From assembly GCA_921293015.1 (NCBI GenBank), contig OV121093.1:27724622-27788621 (forward strand): DNA of 64,000 nucleotides, written 5' to 3'. Origin of the DNA: Phorcus lineatus. Its lineage: Eukaryota; Mollusca; Gastropoda; Trochida; Trochidae. Below the pieces are notes generated by a model that saw only the letters and a list, made by a program, of their open reading frames with translations, made no database searches and was not told where the DNA came from. A program made the translations under genes and the position numbers. Shown piece after piece: positions 1-11,495 of the stretch (position 1 is the stretch's first letter; each line of letters starts with the position of its first letter).

Positions 1-2230
1 CTAAAATAAATCCTCCTATGTTATAATGTCCGTTTTATTACTTCGACCAAGTTGATTACATGAATGTTAATTCAAGTTCAAGTTTTGAATTTTCCAATGA
101 ATTCACACTTTGGAGAAATTGAAACAAGCTCTTCACAGAAGCAAATATTCAAAAAAATTAAAACAATTAAGCTAATATTGCTACAGAGAAAAAAAAGGAT
201 TAATCACTGGAACCACATGACGGGTTATTTTGATAGACTGACATTTTTCAACTTATTTTATTTGACAAAAAACAAAAATCAGACTGGTGAACGTTCCATT
301 AGGTTATTTTGAAAGCCATCAGAAAAGTAAACTGCAAAACGTAAAGGACAAAATGATCTTTACGAAAGACAAAACCAGTAGGAAACATGATCAAAATTTT
401 AAAAATGTATTGATGTGGTATGCCTAGTAGTGAAGATGTTATTATTCAGAGAACTTTTCACAGAAAACACTTTTATGCTCATTACAATGTCTAGCATATT
501 AGTAAGTTTCCATATGTCTTCTTTCTTGATACATCATCAAGATTAATTAATTATGAAACGCACCTACTGTGCACCCTCACTAAAAATGGATTTTTATCTA
601 AATATCCTTCAAATGAAACAATATACATGATTTGTTCATTAGTTTTCTCAAATATATCCGATCACGTCTGATCCATTTTGAAAACACCATTATTAAGAAA
701 TGGTAAGAAACAAAAATATGAAATCTTTTTACATTTTCTATCAATAGTTTATTGTTAAAGGTATTCACCAATTTTCTAGTGATTTAGTTAGTTGTAGGGT
801 AAGCAATACTTATGAAGAAAATTTAGCTGTTTTGTTGAATTATCTAACGTGAGTAGGACGTGAATCGCTGACAAGCAGTGATTTTAACAAAGTATTAAAT
901 TCTATTTATAGTTATATTATGAAATCTAGCATGTATTAGCTGACGAGCAGTGATTCAAATAAACTATTAGATGATATTCATCATAATAAAATTCAATTTA
1001 ATCGATTTGCAATTACATAGCCACTTCAATATATATCGACTTCCAAACAAACAAAATGATAATCATTTCCAGTATTTTCAGTACGTTTGAAGCTATACTA
1101 TTAAACATATATGTGTGCAACACTGATTATCGTTCATTTGCATTTGTATTATTTGTATTACAGAATTTTATTGATTTTTACGGTAAGTTGAATCCCAAAT
1201 GAGGTCATCAGACGCCTGACGTCATCAGGTCGTCGTAGGGTGCATGCTTGCATCGGGGTATTGGGTGGCCACACACGCTACTGAGTTGAAGGTGCTTGGC
1301 AGAAAACGTCTTCTGGAAAGTAGTATATCAGGTAATCGTTTGTACATTTGGCACATATATATTCTTATACAGTGGAAATAAGGTTCGGTTCAGGTTAGTC
1401 GGAGCCACTCATTGATAAGGAATAATGTCTACCTAATTGGTTTAATTGAATGTACAAATTCCTTTGTTATAATTTTGTCTAAGATTTGATAATTCCTCAA
1501 ATGTTGGCTAGCAAGAGGACAACCCGCAGAACATTATCAGAGGCATACATTACTGCAAGTCTATCAAATACCAGATCAACCCGACTAAGGGTTTGAGTAT
1601 CAGCTGAACTGTGGTCTTTATATAGACAGATGATTTCTTGCAGGATGCAAGTATGTCAAGGCTGAAATAGCATAATATAGACGATTTTATTTTTCATGGG
1701 GAATTAGCACAACAAAAGGCCATTTTTCCGATGGAGAGGGTTTGTTTTGTCTTGTATTACATGAAAATTAAAATTTAGCTTTGACTAATTTGACATCTTC
1801 TCTGGATGTTTAGACGTCAAATTCGTTTGCAAATGATATCATCTATTAAGGCTTAATTGTTTATGTTATGGTTATGTTTATTCTTTACTTCATATGCATT
1901 GGCATCAGGGATTAATAACAAGAGCAGGAAACACTGTAAAATGTTTGATTTCTCAGAGATAAAGTGTATACTTATCAAATGTTGTCACCATTTTCTATTT
2001 TTCCTAGTTTGACATTTTTTGGCAATATTATAAAAGGTTAAGAATAGAAACAAAAATTAGACTTCAAAATATATATTGAATACTTTATTTAAAAAGAAGA
2101 AGAATACGTGTAAAGCCTGGTTGGATGCAATTTTAAAGTAGGTGTATTTTACATAGATAACCACTAAAGTTTATTATAACGTCTGGTGACTGTCACACAT
2201 TCCATTTATGTTATAAATATATTTTCTAAT
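1..2230. other. AT-rich intergenic DNA, no gene seen
   Basis: There is no ORF with recognisable similarity and no clear transposon. A more GC-rich patch at about 1195-1330 contains a CRE-like TGACGTCA word within a CpG-bearing stretch. It could be a regulatory island or an old repeat, but nothing in it supports a gene. The short ATG ORF near the left edge (64-312) is AT-driven and lysine/isoleucine rich, so it is not called. Confidence 0.5.
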
Positions 2231-2319
2231 ATCACATTCAGTTTCACTGTCTGTTTATTTTAACTTCGCCATTACCAGGTGTAGATCCGTACGTGATAAG
2301 TTGAACTTCTCCTGCAAGC

Positions 2320-3473
2320 ATGTTTTCATGTTATTTGTTACTTTCAATCTCACTGAAGGTGATGGGGAAAGAGCATTATAAACAATTTGAATACATCAAC
2401 GATTTTCCTTTGAACGTCTCAAGTGATGAGTTTTTGAAGACGACGAAATGTGAAACATTGCTCCAGTGTGCTTTAGCCTGTGTTTCTTTCCCCGGTTGTA
2501 ATATTGTGGATGTAAAGGCTGGTGATCTGTATGCAACACCAGGGGAAGGTCTGAAGGATGTGGTTCAATTGGTTAACTTCCTAAAGCTGCTCCAACGTCC
2601 TCGCCCGATACCAAGGGAAATCTGAATGATCTGGCACTTCAGAAAATCAAGGGAAATCTGAATAATTCTGCAATTCAGACAATTGTGTTTGTGGAAGAAA
2701 GAGGGAATACTAGGCCACTTCGTGTAGGGACATTTAAACCTGACACCAGTTCGTCCCTTGAAACAGACATAAGAGTGGAGGGTCGTGTGTTTTCAGTTCT
2801 TTACCATCGGCCAACCCACACTATATACTGGTCCTGTAAGTCTGGTATACGAGGACAGGTGCTTGAGACTGGCTCAAAACCCTTTACTCTTTGTGAAACC
2901 CCTACACGCTATATGGTTATTCAACAGATGCAGATGTATTACACAAAGTTAAACAGGATATTTCGTAAACCATTGGACTCCAAACAGGGTGAAAAGATAA
3001 AAATCCCATTCATCACTGAAAAATCTTCAACTGTTGAAGCACTAGAACTTGATAATGACATTCTATTTTGGACACGCAAGAAATATGGAAAGAATGAAAT
3101 TATGTATGCTAAACTTCCCTTGAAGACCAAAAAGAATATACATCAAATCAGAACTCGTCCTATGGTTTCTTTCAGTGTCAGAACATTTGAGGACTTGAGG
3201 AGATACGCTTGGATATCCAACGATAGAGTTGATGTGCATCTTTGGTTCACAACGAGCAGCTTGCCATACCGATATCACTGTGCCGCTATTCAGAGAGTGA
3301 AAGGGACAATCCACTCAGTTAAGGTTTATCAATCATACTATTTTGTTAGCTATGGAAATGAAACCAAGGCTATGAAAAGAAAATATGTCAGACGATATTG
3401 TCAAAAGGGAAAAGAAATTGACTTGAAATATGAATCTATCTCAACATCGCCAGCAATTTTTACATTTGTATAA
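2320..3473 (+). CDS. Secreted PAN/apple-like plus YWTD-type beta-propeller protein, frame offset inside
   Basis: The ATG at 2320 opens a hydrophobic leader (MFSCYLLLSISLKVMG), read as a signal peptide. It is followed by a cysteine-bearing segment with CETLLQCALACVSFPGCN, which resembles a PAN/apple fold. This frame closes at 2623-2625. A second frame, open from about 2577 with overlapping sense text (LPKAAPTSSPDTKGNL...), runs to the stop at 3471-3473. It encodes an LDL-receptor class-B-like propeller with blade signatures such as VFSVLYHRPTHTIYWSCKSG and VEALELDNDILFWT. The product would be secreted or cell-surface. The two parts are in different frames and the overlap is too short for a normal intron. 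I therefore infer a frameshift in a decaying gene or an assembly error, with an unusual splice as the less likely reading. No ATG is available for the propeller part alone, since its apparent start at 2685 is GTG. Confidence 0.5.
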
Positions 3474-3550
3474 ACAGTAATGAATGGCACCAAACACAGA
3501 ATACATGGACCAAGGCGAGTTTATATCAACTGAAATTCCATTGACAATAT

Positions 3551-3639
3551 ACAATTATAGACTCTTGTAGAGGTCGATATCGTTTTTTATTGACCTGAGT
3601 AAAACAATATTGACCGAGCTTGCGAGAGTCTATAATTGT
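3551..3639. repeat. Imperfect hairpin (fold-back repeat)
   Basis: The 15-bp word ACAATTATAGACTCT at 3551-3565 is matched exactly by its reverse complement at 3625-3639. The inner flanks (GGTCGATATCGTTTT against the complement of AAAACAATATTGACC) also pair with few mismatches, giving arms of about 36 bp around a short loop. It looks like a fold-back or MITE remnant. No target-site duplication is evident. Confidence 0.55.
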
Positions 3640-5340
3640 TTTACGGGTAAACAGTAATAACATTTAATCCAACACAATGTCATCTCAGGTGTACAGCTCA
3701 TCAAAGTCTTGATTCAAGCGTCGGGTGTACTTGGTGAACGTCCGTACTGGGCATCTTGGATTTTCTGGAAGATAGAAAATAATTAAAAAATATTTTTTGT
3801 TTCATCTGAACTCGGGACGTAGTAACAACCTCACGTTCATTGCAAACAATTTGACGCCAAGAGTTGTCTCCCTTTCTGCTACTAAGAAATATACATCTGT
3901 ACTATCAAAGCTTCATGGCTTCCGGGGAAACGTATCTTTTCGGTAATGTTTATAGTAAGTTAGTTTGATATCTCATGTTTAATCATATTATCATAAAACG
4001 AAACAATACATACCTTTCTTCTCATACGTTCGCCCCTAGGCACGATCGCCGTCCTTTTGGTGATTCTTGGTTTGTTCACTTCGGGTCATTTAAACATAGG
4101 CTACATGTTGCTTGTAGTGCTAGGAACGATGACGTCAAACAAAGCGATTTCATTGGTTGAAAGGCAGGGAAGCCCGTTCCATGGGGATTCCTAGTCTTTT
4201 TTAGTAATTCAAGTCAATATCGTAATTTATCAGAAAACTTAGTCAATATCATGTCTTGTAAACCACCACGTGACGGTGTGTTGATCAATCGCTGAACAGG
4301 AAAATTAGTGTCTATTTAATAAACAGGTTTGTTAGCCGTTTCAAGAATTATTTTTATTCCTAATAAATCAAATGCTTTCTTTCGTTACCGTTCACATACA
4401 GCTGAGATATAATATTTGGTAAGGATCTGTAATGAATTTTTGACATTCTGATATTTGCTTTTTGAAAGGCAGCTGAGAAAGTGACACGTGTACAACTTGT
4501 AATTGACCCTATGATGAAATGTATGTTTGCTTTTAAAGAGCTCTTCAATGACTTGATTACGTCACATATGAAAAATAATGTTATCGACTCTTGCTAAAAA
4601 GGATTATTTTCAATCCGACTGGTTGGTTGAAGTGACAATATGAAGGAATATAAAGTCACCATTCAAAATATGGTTCGTCAATTATTCAAAGTACCAAAAG
4701 CAAACAGAAGGACAGTAAGGGGTTATAATAAAAAGATAAGTTTTATGTTTCCTTCTATATTTTGTTAAAAAGCAATGAAAATTCTGAAGGAAAAACAATG
4801 CTAGCAACAGAAATAGGCAGCAAGGAACAGAGCCACGGTTAGGGGCTAATAGTGTGTAATAGGTAGTATAACTAGTATTCATGTAGATTTGACATGGACA
4901 ATGGTAACCCGCTAATGATGACTCATTTTCTCCTGGTAGTGATTTAGCATGAAAACCGCATAATGTATACTGGCCAAGAGGTCAACATTTTACAAAGCAG
5001 AACATCTTACGACACATGCTAGAGCAATGTTTTATAGAAATATTGGATTTTGATGTTCCTTTCTAAAGTTATACCTCAACTTTTTCTGAAACGAAAATTG
5101 ATATTTTAAATCAACGAGATGTTTTGTCTATGGTTAGTTTCATTAATGCACATACCTACTCAGAATAAATGTGACAGAGAATGTTACCAGAAAATGTGAC
5201 GAGAAAATGTGACAAGAAAAAATTGCCTGGACTGTTGTTTTTCCATGTGAAAGGAATTAAACACGTGCAGCTTCCTGTCCGCTGACAAACTGGACACGTC
5301 TGTCAGACGAAAAACGTAAATCATTAGTCTGATTGGTTGG
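3640..5340. other. Intergenic DNA, no gene seen
   Basis: Only short AT-driven ORFs occur here. The stretch at 4200-4270 repeats the AGTCAATATC word. I cannot tie it to a known element. Confidence 0.4.
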
Positions 5341-5480
5341 GTTGATTGAACGCCGCTTTCAAGAGTATTTCACTTTACGTGGCTGCTAGTATTATTGTAG
5401 GGAGAAAGCCCGCAACACCATTGTGGCTATGCGTTGCGGTGAAACCTTCGAGCACTTGCTGGAATGTGATGTTTTGATGT
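5340..5480 (-). mobile_element. Partial tRNA-derived SINE, tail half
   Basis: The segment around CAAGAGTATTTCAC and the stretch with GGGAGAAAGCCCGCAACACC match the tail and body of the SINE copies at 46500-46745 and 6375-6610. The tRNA-like head is missing, so this is a truncated copy in the same minus orientation. A GCGGCGTT-type word at the tail end is shared with the 46.5 kb copy. Confidence 0.6.
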
Positions 5481-5680
5481 TTGATGTCAAAACGTGATTT
5501 CTATAAGAAGGTAATCCTTCTGCTGTAATAAGAGACATATTAAGTAAATGTTTTAAGAAATGGATGTGGTCAATTCAAATTATTCTCGTACGGCGGATTC
5601 ATTTCACATTCACTTTTTTTTATTTTGATATTTTATATCAAGGTACTGTCTCTTATAGCCTCTTGGTGGCTTGTACATAC

Positions 5681-5827
<147 letters not shown>

Positions 5828-6114
5828 AATACTCAAACGTATACTCATGTATCAATAATGACTAAGATCTTAAACGCTCATAAATAGAACATTGTGCGCT
5901 ACTCAAGCTGAAAACCGGACATGCCAATCTTAAAATCAACTTGTTTTCTTACCGGGCAGATATTTCACTCACATGCAGTATATTTGTCATCATAACAGAC
6001 CCAGTAAATTTTTACAGTATTTATATTTCTATTTCTATTACTTAACACTTAAAGGCCTATGCTGCATGGATTTTTTAATATTCCTATGACTATACCAAAA
6101 GATTGAACAAAACA

Positions 6115-6170
6115 TAAACATTTGACAGGACACAGCTCAGTTGGTAGAGCGTCCGCTGTTAAAAGATAGA
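6115..6170 (+). repeat. tRNA-like 5' half (SINE head or tRNA pseudogene fragment)
   Basis: The words CACAGCTCAGTTGGTAGAGC and GTCCGCTG match a tRNA D-arm with its polymerase III A box. No T-arm or B box follows at the right distance, so this is not a functional tRNA. It is probably a SINE fragment or tRNA-derived relic. Confidence 0.45.
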
Positions 6171-6374
6171 TGTAATTTCTTTTGACACTCAGCAATGTCA
6201 GAGAAAAAAGTATTGCCGTAGTGTGACTGCTGGTGTAGAGAGTACAAACAAATATCCATTGCACACCGTAATAGGGCCATTAAAGAGTTATTATTATCAT
6301 TATTATATTTACGTGAGTATGCCAGATCACTGAACTCTATAATGTATTATTTTCCTTATTGTTCACTTACATCG

Positions 6375-6610
6375 TGGCTACTAGTATAACTGCAGGTAGA
6401 CAGCCCGCAATACCATTGTGGCTATGCATTGCGGTGATGTGTGAGCTTCTGCTGGAACTAGCAAAAACAATGGGTGGTACTGCGTTGAATTTCAGGTTTC
6501 ATTGCACCAAAACTTTACTGCGTGTTGAACAGTTCTCTACTGCGCTGGGATTCGAATCAAGGACCTCTTGATCCCAAACCGAACGCGCTAACCAATACGC
6601 TATCCCGCCA
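6375..6610 (-). mobile_element. tRNA-derived SINE
   Basis: On the minus strand the head at about 6605-6530 has an A-box-like TAGCGTATTGG and a B-box-like GATTCGAATCC, spaced as in a tRNA. The body that follows is shared with the copies at 46500-46745 and 54800-55195, including the CCACAATGGTATTGCGGGCT portion. It is a Pol III-type short retroposon that needs a LINE partner to move. The ATG ORFs across it are fortuitous. Confidence 0.75.
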
Positions 6611-6625
6611 TCAAACACCAACAAC

Positions 6626-7900
6626 ACCATTACCAATTCGTTATCGAAATTACAAGGTTATCAGATTTCGATTTGTAGGTCCCTGGTCCAACTTTGCTAA
6701 GGGCAGTCTTATCGAGCAAAGTCATATGTTAAAAAAAGTGATAAAACATCTATAAGGTATGTAATGGGGAATAATCAGGGATGTATTCTTTATCTGAAAT
6801 TTTAGAGCTTCTTACTATGTCTCTCTGTCTCATGTTCTTTACTATTTAAGATTTTGATTGAATTGTAAGTGTAAACCTGATTGAAAAATCGGGCGTTAAA
6901 ATGAATAGAAGAAATCTATTGCACTGACCTAAAGCAATGTTTACACAATCACTTGTTAGGTAATATAATTTGTACACAAGTAGATATGTTATTTAGAGTA
7001 AAATAGCAGATCCAAGGATTTGAGTACCCTGTTTGCATGCACTAATTGTAACAAGATAATAAGAAAGTCAGATGCAGATCTCACATCAGCGCATATGATT
7101 TTTAAGACACAAACCTATCTCTACCTTTCACTGGAGCCCCAGCCGGACAGTGTTTGTGGAAACACGAACGTCGTGATATCTGGGGTAACACTTAAAGTAA
7201 CACTTGCAGAATGGCACCCAAATGGTTATGTGAACATTATATTTCCACTTCACCTTGACGTGATGACAGTCATGTACACACTGCGATTAGTTGGCAAATT
7301 TGAAACAAAAGGTTTAATGATATTGAAAACTTATAAATTCTACATCTAGACAATTTCAGCTTTCTCACATCATGCGCCAATAAAGATAACAAGGTAAACA
7401 ACTCTTGGTCAAATGAAGGTAGCTTTCAAGGAAGTTGGGACTAGATAAATCAAATTAGGAGCTATCATAATATATTCCGTTGCAAACCTGTGAATACTAG
7501 ACACGGTATGTGTATGTCCTTAATACAACCCCTCGCACTAAGGGTAGATTTTTTATTATTGTGCACTGGTGACGTTGAAGTGTTAATTGAGTTGTGAAGC
7601 TGTGGAGTACAGAGCTAGATAATGGGGTTCACTTTCAGTCAAAACAAATATTTTGTTTTGAATTAAACATTCATATCACTAATTCAAACGCCGATATTAT
7701 TATTATATGTGCTTTGTTTTACTATTTCGTTGATTTAGGATTGTCCTGTTTAATATATGAGCCATAAACCTTGATGAATTGCTGCGACTACATTGAACTA
7801 CCATGACATTATCGTTGTTCATCACTCATGAATACGATGACCGAATTACTTGCAACTCGCCTATTTCGACTTCTTTTCAAGAACTACAGAATCTTAAACA
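6626..7900. other. Intergenic DNA, no gene seen
   Basis: This is AT-rich sequence. The 109-codon open frame at 7020-7349 starts at TTG, matches no family I recognise and is not called. Confidence 0.4.
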
Positions 7901-7929
7901 ATGATACATTGACAAATGATGAATATAAT

Positions 7930-8953
7930 GTATAGAGTTAGTAATTATGTGGATACTTAGTAGGATCAAAAGACCATAGTCTTTGAATTAATACAAAGAT
8001 AGGCAAATTGAATGGCAACTGAAAACTATTTATATACATAAAATTACCATGAACATGTGAACCAATTTTTTTTATAAATCAATGATGATAAAGGAAGAAA
8101 ATAGAACAGTTAAAGGGACAGCAAAAAGCCATTTTGGGAATGTAAAATATTTTATATTTTATGTATAAGCTTTTTTTATACAAATGTTGAAATAAGAATG
8201 TTAAAATACATCACATTTAATTATAACTGTACATATTTTTTGGCCGATGTCTGTTTACAAAGCAAAAGTCATTTTCCCGAATACATTAATTTTCGTGGTA
8301 ACAAGGTTGGATTCTTGAAAGGTAGAATTGCTACCTGCATCTGAGCATCAATTTGTCATTCTAATATACAGGACACAAGACTAAAATAGCTGAAATCTTG
8401 TAAACAGACTTCTTAGATAATTTAGGATTATAAATTTAATATTTGCTGACCCTCTGATCCCAAGTGTGAAATATAAAATGAGGCCTTATTAGCTACAGAG
8501 AGAATGACCTATTAAACTGTATTCGTCTGTGAATTATCTTCATTCCAATTGGAGTTAAAGTCGACTGTATCAAGAAGATTGCATGATTTCTGTGAGGTAT
8601 ATGTTGACATGAAATAACTTGTTCTAACGTGTTAACAATAACTATAATCATATTGAATACAATGTTAAAGAAAAAATAGCGACAGAGTTTATTATTTTAT
8701 AAAACTGGCGTGTTAAGTGATGTGTTAAATGATGTCTGTAAGTTAAACATGCCTATACATAGAAGGTCGAGTCAACAAGAACTGAAGCAATGTGATGATT
8801 GGATACTTGTCAACTACATGCAGTGTCTACATGGCTGTCCTTGTAAATAAGTCAAGGTTGTTTTGTGAATATAATGCCCACATAACAGGTGAACTTTACA
8901 TCGTGAACTGCATGACATAGAATAAACAGCTCGGCGTTACTGTTTCATACACC
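7930..8953 (+). promoter_or_regulatory. Duplicated 5' flank and promoter region of the stalk-propeller gene
   Basis: The flank aligns by eye with 47680-48574 upstream of the decayed paralogue. A TATA-like AATATAATGCCCAC lies at about 8868-8881, roughly 84 nt before the ATG. The paralogue has AATATAAGGCCCAC at the equivalent place, 83 nt before its lost start. The shared GTCAAGGTTGTTTTGTGAAT just upstream supports this as the core promoter. Confidence 0.5.
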
Positions 8954-10423
8954 ATGGAGTTTTACAGGTTATTTTCTGTGTGGATCATTGTTTCTCTTCT
9001 GTCAGGATTCTTAAGTAAACGGGTGAATAACATTATCAAGATGAAGACAGATCTGAAGAAGACTATTCGACAATACATCACTGAGTCAGTGTCCGATATA
9101 CTGGAAGAGGAATCCGCTGAAAAACTGATCCCGTCTCAGGTTTTTCATCAGATGAGCACATCCCTCGGACAGGACGAAGAGAACATCAATGTGTATTCAG
9201 TTGGTCTTCAGAGCGGTGAGCGACATATCACTGAAATGTTTCCTTGGTCCCAAATTCTTGTTAAATCTAAATTCATAACATATGTATTAGCACGTCATGG
9301 TCAACAAATCAAGGAAGTTAATCACGATCTTGGAGACAAGAAGGATTCAAGTGAATTGTCATCTAAAACCATCAATAAAACAATAACTTCACTACTAGAT
9401 TTGTCTAAATATCTGAAATCAGAAGCTCTGACAAACAAACTTGCAAGATATGATCTTCAAATAAATAAACTCAACCAAACGCTGAGGGAACAAAGTGCAA
9501 ATGCAAATTCATGTAAATCAACGAATGTAACTATCAACAGAGAAACTGATTCCGCGATAAATACAATACAAACAATTTCATTGTCCCCGACTCCTACTGC
9601 TGCTGTACCTAGAGTTATAATAACATCTAAACCAAGCACGGAGAATAGTCGGATCCTTGTTGTACCATATTATCAAACAGCTCGTCTTGAGATGCGACAG
9701 TTCAACATCATCACAAACTCTTTTGACAAATATCCTTATCTGTCTCTTGCCAATTATCAGTCTGCACTCTATGTTTCCAAAATAAACGCTTTGTTGATTG
9801 GTCTTAGCCAACCCAGCAGGATCATCATCTCAGAACTGAACACTTCCAAAACTGAAACAATAAAACGCAATGTTAGGACATATGGATTGGCAGCTGATGA
9901 GAAAAGAGGAATTATTTTCCTCACAATATGGAATCGACATTCTAATACTAAATTAATCAGCAGAATGTCCTTACGTGGGGAAAACTTTACTACCTTAGTG
10001 GACCTATCAGATTATGTTGGTACTCCCGTTGCTGTAGCTATAAACCCAACAACAAAGACAATATATGCTTCTAATATTTATAAACTGCTTCAAGTATTCT
10101 ATGATGGAACTGGTTTAAGGACACTTGACACTGGTTATGGCATCTACGGAGTAACTCTGGACATCACCAAGGGTCTCCTTTACTACAACAAGGTGAAGAA
10201 GCTGATGAAAATGTATCTGTCTTCAGAGACTATAATTACTGGTGAAGTGACGCGGTTTAACTTTTATATTTGGAATCTGATTTTCTACCACAATAAAGTG
10301 TATTACTCGAGCGGGGGTAAATTCCCAGGTGAACTTGGAGTAGTGGATGTAGAACAAAGCAGTGTGTCTAGAAAACTTCAGACAATGAATGCGTACACCT
10401 TCTTTATTTGTTTGATTCCGTAA
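8954..10423 (+). CDS. Secreted coiled-coil stalk plus YWTD-like beta-propeller protein
   Basis: This is a single-exon ORF of 489 aa. The start ATG lies in an ACACCATGG context and opens a signal peptide (MEFYRLFSVWIIVSLLSGFL). Residues about 25-205 are heptad-like and charged, read as a coiled-coil stalk with N-glycosylation sequons (NKT, NQT, NVT). A Thr/Ser/Pro-rich linker follows at about 208-235. Residues about 240-489 form a propeller domain with blade-like repeats (IKRNVRTYGLAADEKRGIIF, VTLDITKGLLYYNK). The architecture of leader, stalk, flexible linker and recognition-type head fits an oligomeric extracellular protein, possibly of pattern-recognition type; ligand and role are unknown. 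A paralogue at 48575-50173 is decayed and has a longer stalk. This copy lacks about 36 residues after the leader and about 19 further on, so its stalk is internally shortened. Confidence 0.8.
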   Translation: MEFYRLFSVWIIVSLLSGFLSKRVNNIIKMKTDLKKTIRQYITESVSDILEEESAEKLIPSQVFHQMSTSLGQDEENINVYSVGLQSGERHITEMFPWSQILVKSKFITYVLARHGQQIKEVNHDLGDKKDSSELSSKTINKTITSLLDLSKYLKSEALTNKLARYDLQINKLNQTLREQSANANSCKSTNVTINRETDSAINTIQTISLSPTPTAAVPRVIITSKPSTENSRILVVPYYQTARLEMRQFNIITNSFDKYPYLSLANYQSALYVSKINALLIGLSQPSRIIISELNTSKTETIKRNVRTYGLAADEKRGIIFLTIWNRHSNTKLISRMSLRGENFTTLVDLSDYVGTPVAVAINPTTKTIYASNIYKLLQVFYDGTGLRTLDTGYGIYGVTLDITKGLLYYNKVKKLMKMYLSSETIITGEVTRFNFYIWNLIFYHNKVYYSSGGKFPGELGVVDVEQSSVSRKLQTMNAYTFFICLIP

Positions 10424-11214
10424 GTACACTCAACATGGTTGGATATAGAAGTCCGATATACATTTTATTTACTAATAGTTTTATGTTAAATCCTGTTTAC
10501 TGTTTTTGTAATGTGTGATAACTATAAAACAGCAAGTCAACAGTTCATAACCAATGTGTGTTTTCTTTTTCATTTTCAAATCTATTATTTTTAGTAATAA
10601 AGGAATATTTGACCGAAATTGCGCTATGTGAATCATATTGCTACTCTCGCAAACACATATCTTAAGATTTGTTTGTTGTTACTTCATTTGAATTCCGTGA
10701 AACGATTTAGGAAAGTTCAATAATTATCTTTTACTGTGTAACAATGCAGCATTCATGATGTGATTAACATTGAGATAATCAGTTATTATTGTCATAAAGA
10801 CTTTAGATTTAAAGGGAGCATTTTACACTATTTACAAATATGTGGCTGGTGATTTTCTACATTAGGGATCAGAAATGACTTTGTAAAAATATGAAAATTG
10901 TTTAACGTAAGTTAAACCTGAATTTTGTTAGAAGCGATTATGTGTTTTTATCACATATATAATTAACTTTTTTTTCAGTGTAGACTACCACTTTTAACTT
11001 TCGAATTCTAGAATGACGACACCATCGCATTTACCTGCCATACAAAGTGCTTAACCAGTCTTCTCTTGATTGGCTGATTTTCGCGCTTGCACGGCACAGA
11101 AAAGATAAACTGTATTTATATTTGAATAGATTTTATCTGGGTTACTGACAGCATCCGTACCACCTAAACAGCCTTCTGTCAAACGGTAATCGCTTACTAA
11201 ACTAACAGGAAAAC
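10424..11214. other. Intergenic DNA with 3' flank repeat and weak promoter-like stretch
   Basis: The first about 170 bases repeat the 3' flank of the decayed paralogue (50174-50560). At about 11079-11122 an inverted CCAAT word (GATTGGCTG) is followed by a TATTTATATT stretch, and an AAG/GTATGT splice-donor-like site lies at 11214-11220. This could be a promoter with a noncoding first exon, but nothing downstream confirms a transcript. Confidence 0.25.
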
Positions 11215-11495
11215 AAGGTATGTTTGTTGATTTTTACGTATAACATATCTTATATATCGATTAAGAATTGTAGGTTATTAAAATTACTTTTCCAAAAAAA
11301 TTAAATTCAAAATTTCAATTTCCAAAAAAAATTGCAAACACATGCATACGTATGGTAAGGTATGTTTGTTGATTTTTACGTATAACATATCTTATATATC
11401 GATTAAGAATTGTAGGTTATTAAAATTACTTTTCCAAAAAAATTAAATTCAAAATTTCAATTTCCAAAAAAAATTGCAAACACATGCATACGTAT
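11215..11495. repeat. Two-copy tandem duplication, 142-bp period, apparently identical
   Basis: 11215-11353 recurs at 11357-11495, and I saw no mismatch over about 139 bases. The copies are separated by three bases. The identity in AT-rich neutral-looking DNA points to a very recent event or an assembly duplication. Confidence 0.9.

Noticed and set aside
6115-6170. Functional tRNA gene
   Set aside because: Only the 5' half with the A box is present; no B box or acceptor pairing follows.
6359-6755. Overlapping plus-strand ORFs
   Set aside because: They run across the SINE and its tRNA-like head in antisense, so they are fortuitous.
7020-7349. 109-codon plus-strand open frame
   Set aside because: It begins at TTG, has no leader, no recognised domain, and AT-driven composition.
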